Shown one piece after another: positions 1-7,280 of a stretch of DNA of 15,223 nt. Every line of letters begins with the position of its first letter. Within the stretch, counting starts at the first letter, position 1. The position numbers were made by a program, and so were the translations under genes. The notes below the pieces were generated by a model. It did no database searches. It had not been told where the DNA came from and worked only from the letters and a program-made list of their open reading frames with translations. The stretch covers positions 1 through 15,223 of the forward strand of contig JAHFDU010000057.1 of NCBI GenBank assembly GCA_023248835.1, written 5' to 3'. This stretch comes from Myxococcales bacterium (GTDB taxonomy: Bacteria; Myxococcota_A; Polyangia; Palsa-1104).

Positions 1-372
1 TCTGCGGTTCAATTTCGTTACACGTTTCCTGAAGAGGCGCACTGTCCCGACGAAGAGACGGTGCACAGCGCGGTCGCGGCCCGCCTTGGGCGCGACCCCT
101 TTTCGCCGAGTGGCGAGCGAATACTGACCGCGAAAATCGATCGTTTCGGCGGCAACCTGCGCGCTCGCATCGAGCTGCGCGACGCCCAGGGCCGCACCGG
201 CAAGCGCGAACTTGTCTCAAAAGATTGCAGCGAGCTCGGCTCTTCGCTCAAACCAGCGAACTCGGTCGAACTGTCAGGCGCCCAGGTACTTGATGGTTAC
301 TTGAGGCGCAGCGCCGCCTGCGCCGCTGCCAGGCGCGCGATCGGCACGCGGAACGGCGAACAGCTGACGTAG
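1..372 (+). CDS. 3' part of a periplasmic-type two-cysteine domain protein (5' end outside window)
   Basis: The frame is open from base 1 and stops at 370-372, so the start lies outside the window (123 codons visible). Window-codons 1-91 look like a real folded domain: a CPDE motif at codons 15-18, an ARLGRDPF segment around 27-34, an alternating strand pattern (AKIDRFGGNLRARIELRD) and a second cysteine in DCSEL near 76. From memory this pattern occurs in exported proteins of Myxococcota, usually followed by a longer C-terminal region; that is recognition, not a search result. After about codon 91 the sequence loses this character, and the last 76 bp lie antisense over the 3' end of ppdK. The gene may therefore be a short one-domain protein or one whose C-terminus was lost. 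The exported protein at 13760-14671 also starts with a two-cysteine domain. Function unknown. Confidence 0.55.
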   Translation, partial: SAVQFRYTFPEEAHCPDEETVHSAVAARLGRDPFSPSGERILTAKIDRFGGNLRARIELRDAQGRTGKRELVSKDCSELGSSLKPANSVELSGAQVLDGYLRRSAACAAARRAIGTRNGEQLT

Positions 373-2972
373 TCGAGTCCAGTCTGATGGCAAAATTCGA
401 CCGACGAGGGTTCGCCACCGTGCTCGCCGCAAATGCCGATTTTCAGATCCGGTTTCTTGCTGCGCCCGCGCTCAACCGCCATCGCTATCAGCTGACCCAA
501 GCCCTCGCGATCGATGGCGACGAATGGATCGACCGGGTAGATCCCGAGGCGAACATATTCGCTGAGAAAGCTTGACGCGTCGTCGCGCGAAACCCCGAGC
601 GTGGTCTGAGTCAGATCGTTGGTGCCGAAGGAAAAAAAATCAGCGCTCTCAGCCAAGCGATCGGCGATCAAACAGGCACGCGGCAGTTCGATCATTGTGC
701 CGACCGTAAAATTGATCGACAGCTTTTGCGCTTCGAGCACGCGCCGTGCGGTGGCTTCGACCAGCGCGCGCAGCCGCGTCAGTTCGCGTTCGTGCCCGAC
801 CAACGGAATCATGATCTCGGGCAGCACCTCTTTGCCCGATCGTTTGACTTCGCAGGCGGCCTCGACGATGGCTCGCACCTGGGTCTCGTAGATCTCGGGA
901 TAGGTGATGCCGAGGCGGCAGCCGCGGTGGCCGAGCATCGGATTGGCCTCATGCAACGCTTGGGTGCGCGCCCGCACCACTTCAACGGTAGTGCCAAGCG
1001 CGCGCGCCACCTCCTGCATCGGTCCGGCTTCGCTCGGCAAAAACTCATGCAGCGGCGGATCGAGTAGCCGAATCGTCACCGGCAATCCCTGCATCGCCGA
1101 AAATATGCCGACAAAATCGGCGCGCTGCATCGGCAGAATCTTCTCGAGCGCGCGACGTCGCTCGCGTTCGTCCTTGGCCAAAATCATTTCGCGCACAGCC
1201 AGAATCTTGTCTTCGGCGAAAAACATGTGCTCGGTGCGGCAAAGCCCGATGCCCTCGGCGCCAAAATTGCGCGCGGTGACCGCATCGATCGGAGTGTCAG
1301 CGTTGGTGCGCACTCTGAGCCGGCGCGCCGCATCGACCCATTTCATCAGTGTGCCATATTCACTGTCGAGCGTCGGCGCAGTCATCGGCACTGCGCCCAG
1401 GATCACTTCGCCTTTGGCGCCATCGAGCGAAATCACATCGCCCTGTTTGACGATGATCTCGCGGCCGTCACGGTTGATCGAAAACTGGCGCCGCGCGTAG
1501 TCGACGTTGAGCGCTGCGCAGCCAGCGACGCAGCACTTGCCCATGCCACGCGCCACCACTGCGGCATGCGAAGTCATGCCGCCGCGCGCAGTCAAAATCC
1601 CCTGCGCCGCGGTCATGCCGTGGATGTCCTCGGGAGAGGTTTCGACCCGCACCAGCACCACGCGCTCGCCTTTTTGCGCGCGCTCCTCGGCATCGTCGGC
1701 GTGAAAGACTACTTTGCCAACGGCGGCACCAGGAGATGCCGGCAGTCCAATTGCGACCACCTGCTTTGCTGCGTTCGGATCGAGCGTGGGATGCAGCAGC
1801 TCGTCGAGCTTGCTCGGCTCCATGCGCAGAACCGCTTCGTCGACGGTGATGAGCCCCTCTGCCACCATCTCGACGCCAATGCGCACCATCGCTTTGGCGG
1901 TGCGCTTACCGGTGCGGGTCTGCAGCATCCACAGCTTGCCCTTCTGAATAGTGAATTCAATGTCCTGCATGTCACGAAAATGGCGCTCGAGTTTCTGATA
2001 GAGCTCGACCAATTCGCCATACGCTTTTGGCATCGTCTCTTGCAGCGAATTCCCAGCCGAAGCGGCGCTCGAGCTTACCGGCTGCGGCGTGCGAATTCCC
2101 GCCACCACATCTTCTCCTTGCGCGTTGCGCATGTACTCGCCGAAGAAACGCCGTTCGCCGGTCGACGGATCGCGCGTGAAAGCAACCCCGGTCGCGCAAT
2201 CCTCACCGAGATTGCCAAACACCATCGCCTGCACCGTCACAGCGGTGCCCCACTCCGACGGGATGTTATACATTTTTCGGTAAGTGTTGGCGCGCGGATT
2301 TTCCCACGAGCCAAACACCGCCCGAATCGCGCCCCACAACTGCTCGTGAGGATCGTCCGGAAACGAAACTCCGAGACGATTCTCGATCTCGGCTTTGAAC
2401 TCGAATGCCAGGGCGCGCAAATCTTCGGCCGACAACTCATTGTCATTGGCGGCGCCGCGCTCGCTCTTCTTACGATCTAAAATCACCTCGAACGGATCGT
2501 GCTCGTCTTTGGTCTGCGGTTTGAGACCAAGCACGACGTCGCCGTACATTTGGACAAACCGTCGATACGAGTCATAGGCGAATCGTGGATCGGTACTCTT
2601 GCTGAGCGTCGCGGCGATCGCATCGTTCATGCCAAGGTTGAGCACAGTATCCATCATACCGGGCATCGACACTCGCGCCCCCGACCGCACCGACACCAAC
2701 AGCGGATTATTTTCATCACCAAATTTTCCGCCCGAAAGCGTTGCCATGTGCGCAAGCGCGGCGGCAACTTCCACTTCCAGCGAGGCGGGGTAGCTGCGCT
2801 CGTGCTCATAGTGGTAGCGGCAAACCTCGGTGGTGATGGTGAATCCGGGCGGCACCGGCAGGCCAAGGCGGCTCATTTCGCCGAGCCCCGCCCCCTTGCC
2901 GCCGAGCAGCGCCTTCATCCCCGCCGCCCCTTCTGCGGCGCCTGCGCCGAAGGTATAGACAAATTTCGCCAT
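297..2972 (-). CDS. ppdK: Pyruvate, phosphate dikinase
   Basis: Interconverts pyruvate + ATP + Pi with phosphoenolpyruvate + AMP + PPi in the cytosol, serving gluconeogenesis or PPi-dependent glycolysis. The 891 residues match the family's usual size of about 880. The nucleotide-binding domain opens with LLGGKGAGLGEM (residues 22-33) and contains SVRSGARVSMPGMMDTVLNLG (from 94). The swivelling phosphohistidine domain has GGMTSHAAVVARGMG with catalytic His469; Thr467 is the position that PDRP-type regulators phosphorylate in this family. The C-terminal PEP/pyruvate barrel includes GTNDLTQTTLG and ICGEHGG with the acid/base Cys848. All key residues are present. The ATG start is 32 bp beyond the stop of the upstream amidase gene, so the two are probably co-transcribed. 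No Shine-Dalgarno is evident. Its 3' end overlaps the convergent partial gene by 76 bp with no terminator hairpin between them. Confidence 0.97.
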   Translation of the reverse strand: MAKFVYTFGAGAAEGAAGMKALLGGKGAGLGEMSRLGLPVPPGFTITTEVCRYHYEHERSYPASLEVEVAAALAHMATLSGGKFGDENNPLLVSVRSGARVSMPGMMDTVLNLGMNDAIAATLSKSTDPRFAYDSYRRFVQMYGDVVLGLKPQTKDEHDPFEVILDRKKSERGAANDNELSAEDLRALAFEFKAEIENRLGVSFPDDPHEQLWGAIRAVFGSWENPRANTYRKMYNIPSEWGTAVTVQAMVFGNLGEDCATGVAFTRDPSTGERRFFGEYMRNAQGEDVVAGIRTPQPVSSSAASAGNSLQETMPKAYGELVELYQKLERHFRDMQDIEFTIQKGKLWMLQTRTGKRTAKAMVRIGVEMVAEGLITVDEAVLRMEPSKLDELLHPTLDPNAAKQVVAIGLPASPGAAVGKVVFHADDAEERAQKGERVVLVRVETSPEDIHGMTAAQGILTARGGMTSHAAVVARGMGKCCVAGCAALNVDYARRQFSINRDGREIIVKQGDVISLDGAKGEVILGAVPMTAPTLDSEYGTLMKWVDAARRLRVRTNADTPIDAVTARNFGAEGIGLCRTEHMFFAEDKILAVREMILAKDERERRRALEKILPMQRADFVGIFSAMQGLPVTIRLLDPPLHEFLPSEAGPMQEVARALGTTVEVVRARTQALHEANPMLGHRGCRLGITYPEIYETQVRAIVEAACEVKRSGKEVLPEIMIPLVGHERELTRLRALVEATARRVLEAQKLSINFTVGTMIELPRACLIADRLAESADFFSFGTNDLTQTTLGVSRDDASSFLSEYVRLGIYPVDPFVAIDREGLGQLIAMAVERGRSKKPDLKIGICGEHGGEPSSVEFCHQTGLDYVSCSPFRVPIARLAAAQAALRLK

Positions 2973-3004
2973 GGCGTGGAGGTATCACGACTCGGGGTTG
3001 ATCT

Positions 3005-3739
3005 TCAACGTTCCCCGCCGTTTTCTCGTCGCAAAATCGCAAACGGAGCGGGCTCGCTCTTGGCGAATTGGTCGATCGCTTGGGCGAGCGCGTAAGCGAT
3101 GCGTTGTTGCTCGCTTGCCTGCAGTAGTCGCGCGCCCTCGGCAGGGTGATCGAGGAAACCCACTTCGACCAGCACCGCCGGCACCTCGAGTCCGGCAAGG
3201 ACGTCATACCCACCCTCGCGCACGCCACGATTGTCTTCGGCTGCGCGCTCCCTAGCCAGCGCCGCCTGCACCACGCGACCAAGCGCGATCGAACGCTGAC
3301 GGACATCGAGCGTCCGCAAGCCGGTGAACAGGACTTCTGCCCCGGTGACCGCCGCTGAAGCGCGATGCTCATCAAGCTCTGCCGTTTGATGATCGAGCAC
3401 ATAGGTCTCGACCCCGTGCTTGTCGTGCGCCACCGAGGCGTTGGCGTGAATGCTCAGAAACAGATCGGCGCCGAGCTGCTTGGCCTGGCGCGACCGCTGG
3501 CGCACCGTCAAGAAACGATCTTCGTCACGGCTGAGCAGCGCGCGGTGACCAGCAAGCGACAGCTGCTGCTTGAGCGCACGCGCGATCGCCAACGTGATCT
3601 GTTTTTCATAGAGGCCGGGATGCCGACTCGGCGCTCCCACATTGGAACCCCCATGACCGGGATCGATGAGTACCGTCAGCGGACGCCCCAGCGCCGGCAG
3701 GGAAACAAACAAGCACAGCGCGATCGACCCAAGCCGCAT
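3005..3739 (-). CDS. N-acetylmuramoyl-L-alanine amidase (Amidase_3, AmiC/CwlD type), exported
   Basis: A zinc amidase that cleaves the bond between N-acetylmuramic acid and L-alanine in peptidoglycan, acting in the periplasm during cell separation or wall turnover. I chose the ATG at 3739 because it gives a signal peptide (MRLGSIALCLFVSLPALG) directly before the catalytic domain; the open frame continues upstream to 4159 but that part lies antisense to the neighbouring membrane protein gene and lacks any domain. The 244-residue product has the zinc ligands His29 (IDPGHGG), Glu45 (LYEKQ) and His98 (SIHANA) and the catalytic Glu192 (VEVGFLDHP). There is no AMIN, LysM or SPOR targeting domain, so it is a minimal enzyme that may need a partner for localisation. 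It precedes ppdK by 32 bp and is divergent from the gene at 3810. Confidence 0.93.
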   Translation of the reverse strand: MRLGSIALCLFVSLPALGRPLTVLIDPGHGGSNVGAPSRHPGLYEKQITLAIARALKQQLSLAGHRALLSRDEDRFLTVRQRSRQAKQLGADLFLSIHANASVAHDKHGVETYVLDHQTAELDEHRASAAVTGAEVLFTGLRTLDVRQRSIALGRVVQAALARERAAEDNRGVREGGYDVLAGLEVPAVLVEVGFLDHPAEGARLLQASEQQRIAYALAQAIDQFAKSEPAPFAILRRENGGER

Positions 3740-3752
3740 CCTTTGAGGGTAG

Positions 3753-3780
3753 GGAAAATTCAGGCATGCCGCAAATTTCC
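3753..3780. promoter_or_regulatory. Operator-like imperfect palindrome in a divergent promoter region
   Basis: The 70-bp gap between the amidase (start 3739, -) and the membrane protein (start 3810, +) holds a 28-bp imperfect palindrome: GGAAAATT, a core GGCATGCC, then AAATTTCC. Eleven of 14 symmetric positions pair. Its place between two divergent starts suits an operator controlling either or both genes, or an overlapping promoter. No sigma-70 boxes could be assigned with confidence. The symmetry is seen directly; the function is inferred. Confidence 0.35.
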
Positions 3781-3809
3781 GACGCCGCCGTGATAGTCTC
3801 TTTCTTCTT

Positions 3810-5240
3810 ATGGTCGATTCCGCTCCTACCGCAGCGCCCCGTTCGGGTCCCTCGTTGATTTTTTTCGTCGCGCTGCTCGGATTGCTGGAGCTGCTGCTCA
3901 ATCGAGTGCTCGGTGCATTGCCATTTATTGACCTATTGCCTCGGCATGGGCGCGAACTGGTGCTACTCGCCGGACGTTTTGCACACGAATGGGCATTCGC
4001 GCTTACCGCCATCGTACTGGGTCTGGCGCTCGGGCGCATCGCCACCGGTCGCGCTGGGTTGCTGATCGCGACGCGGGTGTCGCTGGTGCTGGTCGGCTCG
4101 GTCGAGTTGACGCTCGCCTTCATCGAACACGTCGACTCGTTGCCGGGGCGACTGCTCATCGACCAACAGCTCGGTCAATTTTCTTTCGCGCTATTGACCG
4201 TGCTGGTGGTGTTTTTGCGCCCCTGCAAATGGCGCCACAAGCTCGGCGCGGTGGCGCTGTTGGTGCCGATCGCGCTCTCACTCGGCGCGGCGGTCGGCCT
4301 CGGCCCGAGCGGAATTCCGCTGCGAACGCTGGCCGAAATTTCGGCGGCGGTGGCCGCTCCGATCTGCGCTGCCTGTTTTCTGCCGACGGCGCGCGAAGCT
4401 CATTTGCGCATTGGCGCGTTTGTTGCGCTTTTTCTTACCGTCGCCATGTTGCTCTTATTGCGCGAAGATTGGGCCACCACTTCACGCTTGTCGGCCCGCG
4501 TGTTTGCGATGGACCTGCCGGTCACGCCCTGGCAGTCGCGGCTGTACTTGGTCGCGCTTGGCGCCATGCTTTTCACTACTGTTTCGCTGTTCACCGGGCC
4601 GGCGCGCTCGCGGCTCACCGGCAGCGGTCTTCTGCTCATTCTGCTCGGTGGACTCTCCGTCGCCGATCCCTATCACGCGCTCGTTTGTCTACTCGGATTT
4701 CTTTGTGTCGCCGACGCGGTGGGCGAAACCGAACCGCTGTTGACGATCGCCGATTTCAAGGCGCTCTGCGCCGAACTTGGCAGCGCGCTTGGCTCCGACA
4801 AGCTGGAAGTCCATCAGCGCCCGTTTACCCAAGTGGCAAAAATTCATTCGGCGCAGGCAACGCTGTTTGTGGTGCGGCGCAATCACCGCCTCCACCGCTT
4901 TGAGATCCTGCTCGGTGACCCGCCGCTCAGGCACCCATCGCTTTCCATCGCGCACCAAGACTCGACTCGACTCGGTCCCAGTGCCGACGCGCCTTCCGTG
5001 CGCATCGGCGATCCCGATTTCGACGCCCAATTTGTCATCCACGACCGTCGCGGCACCGGCAGCGCGCTACTCGATGAAGCCACCCGCCAACAGATCGCCG
5101 CCAACTTGCGCGGTTGGCTCGGAATCTGGCCCCAGCGCGGCCTGCGCTACACCGCGCATGAAGTATCGCGGGGGCCGGCGCTCCTGGCTCAACTTGCGCT
5201 TTTGCGTCGGATGGCGGAAAAATCTGAAATCGTAGTTTGA
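3810..5240 (+). CDS. Polytopic inner-membrane protein with soluble C-terminal domain, function unknown
   Basis: A 476-residue protein with about nine hydrophobic segments, at roughly residues 15-37, 52-75, 83-105, 121-137, 145-163, 173-192, 200-217, 244-262 and 271-303. A hydrophilic C-terminal domain of about 170 residues follows, probably cytoplasmic or periplasmic. That domain includes GDPDFDAQFVIHD (400-412) followed by SALLDEATRQQIAANLRGWLG, a pattern I associate with uncharacterised membrane proteins of Myxococcota; this is recollection, not a database match. No transporter, kinase or enzyme motif was recognised. The ATG at 3810 has no clear Shine-Dalgarno but is the first start in frame and leads straight into the first membrane segment. 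It is divergent from the amidase and convergent with the flagellin gene across a 259-bp spacer, so a link to wall or motility functions is only positional. Confidence 0.85.
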   Translation: MVDSAPTAAPRSGPSLIFFVALLGLLELLLNRVLGALPFIDLLPRHGRELVLLAGRFAHEWAFALTAIVLGLALGRIATGRAGLLIATRVSLVLVGSVELTLAFIEHVDSLPGRLLIDQQLGQFSFALLTVLVVFLRPCKWRHKLGAVALLVPIALSLGAAVGLGPSGIPLRTLAEISAAVAAPICAACFLPTAREAHLRIGAFVALFLTVAMLLLLREDWATTSRLSARVFAMDLPVTPWQSRLYLVALGAMLFTTVSLFTGPARSRLTGSGLLLILLGGLSVADPYHALVCLLGFLCVADAVGETEPLLTIADFKALCAELGSALGSDKLEVHQRPFTQVAKIHSAQATLFVVRRNHRLHRFEILLGDPPLRHPSLSIAHQDSTRLGPSADAPSVRIGDPDFDAQFVIHDRRGTGSALLDEATRQQIAANLRGWLGIWPQRGLRYTAHEVSRGPALLAQLALLRRMAEKSEIVV

Positions 5241-5420
5241 GGCGAAGCGAGAAGTGCTAAGGACGGAAAGAACTAGCGTAGACCGTTATCACGTTAACAC
5301 GATTGCGTCTGGTAGTTCGTTGTCGTTGTCTTAGCAGTTGTTGACGGCGACGTGAACGATCTCACCTCGGCCGTCGCTGGCGCTTCAGCGTAGACAAAGG
5401 TCGATCTTGTGGAACAGATC

Positions 5421-5447
5421 GACGCCGACGCCGACGCCGACGCCGAC
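5421..5447. repeat. Hexanucleotide tandem repeat (GACGCC)4 plus GAC
   Basis: Four perfect copies of GACGCC followed by GAC lie in the 259-bp spacer between the membrane protein stop (5240) and the flagellin stop (5500). The + strand reads Asp-Ala repeats, within a stop-bounded stretch that starts after a TAG at about 5391 and ends with TGA at 5484-5486; the - strand reads Ser-Ala repeats within a 60-codon ORF at 5294-5476. Neither has a convincing ribosome site or recognisable domain. Because the unit is six bases, copy-number change would not shift a frame. The rest of the spacer (5241-5499) holds small inverted repeats but no clear intrinsic terminator. Confidence 0.75.
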
Positions 5448-5499
5448 AAGGTCAACGACAACGCGGGATCGATCACGTCAAAGTGATTTCGGTCTACTA

Positions 5500-6288
5500 C
5501 TACAGTAGTTTGTTGACCGCTTGGCTCATCAGATTGGCTTGCGCCTGTACCGCGACTGCAGCCTGGAAACGGATCCGGTCCGCTGCCAACCGCGCGCTGG
5601 CTTGGGCGATGTTGGCATCGTCGGTACGCGCCTGCTGTGCCGCGATCTGACTTGCCTGCGACGAAATGTTGTCGCCAGCAATCTGCAATCGACTTTGGCT
5701 AGCGCCAAAACTCGCCTGCTGCGCCGACACATTGCTCAGCGCATTGTCGATCGCATCCACTGCAGCCGACGCGCTGGCGGTATCCGCGACTGAAGAAGCG
5801 GCAACGCCTAGATCAGACGTCGTCGCGCTACTAAAGCTAACCGTCGTCTGCTGACCGGAGTCCGTTCCGACTTGCAAACTCACCGAGTTGCCAGTGCTGC
5901 TCAGCAGCTGCTTGCCATTGAACGAAGTGTTGTTCGCCACCTGGTCGATCTCCGACCGCAACGCCGAAAATTGCTGGTTCAAGTTGGCGCGATCAGAGTC
6001 CGACAAAGTTCCGTTTTGACTCTGCACCGCCAGCTCTCGCATCTGCTGCAAAGCGCTGGTCACTTGGCCAAGGCTGCTGCTCGCGGTCGACACCATCGAC
6101 AAGCCGTCGTTGGTGTTGCGCGCCGCGGCCGACAAACTGTTGACCGCTGCACTGCGCTGCGCCGCCTGCCCTGACTGTTCGAGCAAGTAGCCCGACGAAA
6201 GCTGCGCAAAGTCACGTCTCAGGCTGTCCTGCGCCTTCTCGATCGCTTGCGCGCCCGTGTTAGAAAATCCATTGATGCTGAAATTCAT
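5500..6288 (-). CDS. fliC: Flagellin (short, lacking the variable D2/D3 domains)
   Basis: Structural subunit of the flagellar filament, secreted unfolded through the flagellar type III export channel. The 262 residues consist almost entirely of conserved terminal domains. The N-terminal part (about 1-135) includes NTNDGLSMVSTASSSLGQVT, MRELAVQSQNGTLSDSDR and SEIDQVANNTSFNGKQLLS. The C-terminal part (about 175-262) ends with DDANIAQASARLA and QAQANLMSQAVNKLL, the family's usual ending. Only about 40 residues join them, so exposed D2/D3 domains are absent. The usual LSSGLRINSAKDDAAGLAI block is altered here to LSSGYLLEQSGQAAQRSAA, an unusual change in the first helical region. An AAGGAG ribosome site lies five bases before the ATG. 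The divergent flagellin gene lies 152 bp upstream on the same strand; no sigma-28 boxes were seen in between, so read-through from the upstream promoter is likely. Confidence 0.95.
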   Translation of the reverse strand: MNFSINGFSNTGAQAIEKAQDSLRRDFAQLSSGYLLEQSGQAAQRSAAVNSLSAAARNTNDGLSMVSTASSSLGQVTSALQQMRELAVQSQNGTLSDSDRANLNQQFSALRSEIDQVANNTSFNGKQLLSSTGNSVSLQVGTDSGQQTTVSFSSATTSDLGVAASSVADTASASAAVDAIDNALSNVSAQQASFGASQSRLQIAGDNISSQASQIAAQQARTDDANIAQASARLAADRIRFQAAVAVQAQANLMSQAVNKLL

Positions 6289-6293
6289 TCTTG

Positions 6294-6299
6294 CTCCTT
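6294..6299 (-). promoter_or_regulatory. Strong ribosome binding site of the downstream flagellin gene
   Basis: The - strand reads AAGGAG, five bases before the ATG at 6288. This is a near-ideal Shine-Dalgarno sequence and fixes the start. Most other monocistronic starts in the window lack one, which fits high-level flagellin translation. Confidence 0.85.
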
Positions 6300-6328
6300 C
6301 TTGTCTATTGTTGGGGGACCTTCCGTTC

Positions 6329-6363
6329 GACCGAGCACTCGGCGCTCTCGCGCCTGCTCGGTC
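6329..6363 (-). other. Large stem-loop in the leader of the downstream flagellin gene
   Basis: GACCGAGCA at 6329-6337 pairs perfectly with TGCTCGGTC at 6355-6363. An inner stem GGCGC (6341-6345) with GCGCC (6350-6354) stacks inside it, leaving a three-base bulge and a four-base loop. On the - strand RNA it would lie about 40 bases before the flagellin start. No U-run follows, so it is not a standard intrinsic terminator. A role as an mRNA stabiliser or processing site between the two flagellin genes is inferred. Confidence 0.6.
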
Positions 6364-6375
6364 CGAACCCCCTCC

Positions 6376-6423
6376 CTCGGCAGAGCCGAGTGAGCCTTCC
6401 CCCTGCCGCGCGACAACCGCGCG
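6376..6423 (-). other. Two further stem-loops between the flagellin genes
   Basis: CTCGGC-AGA-GCCGAG (6376-6390) forms a six-bp stem with a three-base loop, and CGCGCG-ACAAC-CGCGCG (6407-6423) forms a six-bp stem with a five-base loop. With the larger hairpin at 6329-6363 they fill most of the 152-bp spacer after the stop of the divergent flagellin (6441). The GC-rich stems lack U-runs, so they look like RNA structure elements rather than complete terminators. Confidence 0.5.
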
Positions 6424-6440
6424 CCAGTCGGGGACACTAT

Positions 6441-7247
6441 TTAACGCAAAAGTTTGGCCACCGCTCCGGCTCCCATATTGGCTTGTGCCGGTACCGCAAG
6501 GTCGGCGTTCATCAGAATTTCCTCCGCCAACTTATCGGCCTGCGGTGTCATCAAAGTCGCATCGGCGACTTGGGCGCAAGCCTCCTCGAAACTACGCAGC
6601 GACGAAGCCAATCGATCAGCGATGGCAAAAAGTTGTGCCGCCGTCGCCTCAAAGCTCGCGCGTTGTTGCTGTATAGCGGTGATCGCCCGACCGAGAGCGC
6701 TGACCGCTTGTTCGGCTTCGAGCAAACTCAGCAGCGACAACGGCGACAAACCAAGGCCGCTCGAAGTCAGATTGACGAAGTGGATGAGCACCTCCTGGCC
6801 TTCTTTGCCAATCGGCATCGCCAGCGCCGAGGCGCGCTCTCCAAGTACCGCTTTGCCGAAAAACATCGGACGCTTCACCACCGCGTCGATCTGCGATTTC
6901 AGAGCATGAAACTGCTCCTGCAGCGACGCGCGATCGGCGGTGTGGGTGCCATTCTTACTCTGCAGTGCCAAATCGCCCATTCGCTCGAACAGCGGGCCGA
7001 GGTCCGACAGTGCCTTGTCACAGGTCGCCACCACTGTAAGCGCATCACCCACATTTTGCACCGCAATCCCAAGATGGTGCAGTTCGGCGAGCACTAGATC
7101 GGACAGCGCCTGGGCTGCAGGATCGAGTGTCAGCCCAAATTGCCCGTCGCTTGCAAGTGGTTCTTGGTGCGGCTCGCCTCGGTAACCCTGGCTTTGGCTC
7201 TGACCGAAGCGGTGCGAATCGGGGGCGTGTAATACGTTCAAATTCAT
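6441..7247 (-). CDS. Highly divergent flagellin paralogue
   Basis: A 268-residue protein recognisable as a flagellin by two blocks that align with its neighbour. QNVGDALTVVATCDKALSDL and MGDLALQSKNGTHTADRASL (about 64-110) correspond to the N-terminal D1 helix and turn, followed by ALKSQIDAV and FFGKAVL. The C-terminal ADATLMTPQADKLAEEI and VPAQANMGAGAVAKLLR (229-268) matches the flagellin end. The first 45 or so residues are unlike flagellin: hydrophilic, rich in His, Gln and Gly, with no LSSG block. It also has Cys76 and Cys224, and flagellins normally lack cysteine. The reading frame is intact, with an AAGGAG site and a sigma-28-type promoter, which argues against a decaying pseudogene. 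It may be a minor or modified filament subunit, a basal subunit, or a non-polymerising regulator; this is inference. Confidence 0.85.
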   Translation of the reverse strand: MNLNVLHAPDSHRFGQSQSQGYRGEPHQEPLASDGQFGLTLDPAAQALSDLVLAELHHLGIAVQNVGDALTVVATCDKALSDLGPLFERMGDLALQSKNGTHTADRASLQEQFHALKSQIDAVVKRPMFFGKAVLGERASALAMPIGKEGQEVLIHFVNLTSSGLGLSPLSLLSLLEAEQAVSALGRAITAIQQQRASFEATAAQLFAIADRLASSLRSFEEACAQVADATLMTPQADKLAEEILMNADLAVPAQANMGAGAVAKLLR

Positions 7248-7252
7248 TAACT

Positions 7253-7258
7253 CTCCTT
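7253..7258 (-). promoter_or_regulatory. Strong ribosome binding site of the divergent flagellin gene
   Basis: The - strand reads AAGGAG, five bases before the ATG at 7247. The motif and spacing are the same as at the other flagellin gene. This fixes the start and supports real translation of the divergent copy. Confidence 0.85.
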
Positions 7259-7280
7259 ACTAACTAATTACCACATAAGA

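Noticed and set aside
1227..2480. 417-codon ORF on the + strand
   Set aside because: It is wholly antisense to the most conserved part of ppdK, has His/Arg/Ala-rich shadow composition and no domain pattern.
3740..4159. 140-residue N-terminal extension of the amidase
   Set aside because: It lies antisense to the membrane protein gene, is Ser/Arg-rich and would bury the clear signal peptide that begins at 3739.
5294..5476. 60-codon - strand ORF with Ser-Ala repeats after the flagellin gene
   Set aside because: No ribosome site, low complexity from the GACGCC array, and no recognisable domain; kept only as part of the spacer description.
6413..6440. Possible sigma-54 promoter (CTGGCGCG-like) ahead of the downstream flagellin
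   Set aside because: The -24 half looks plausible, but the required GC at the -12 position with ten-base spacing is missing.
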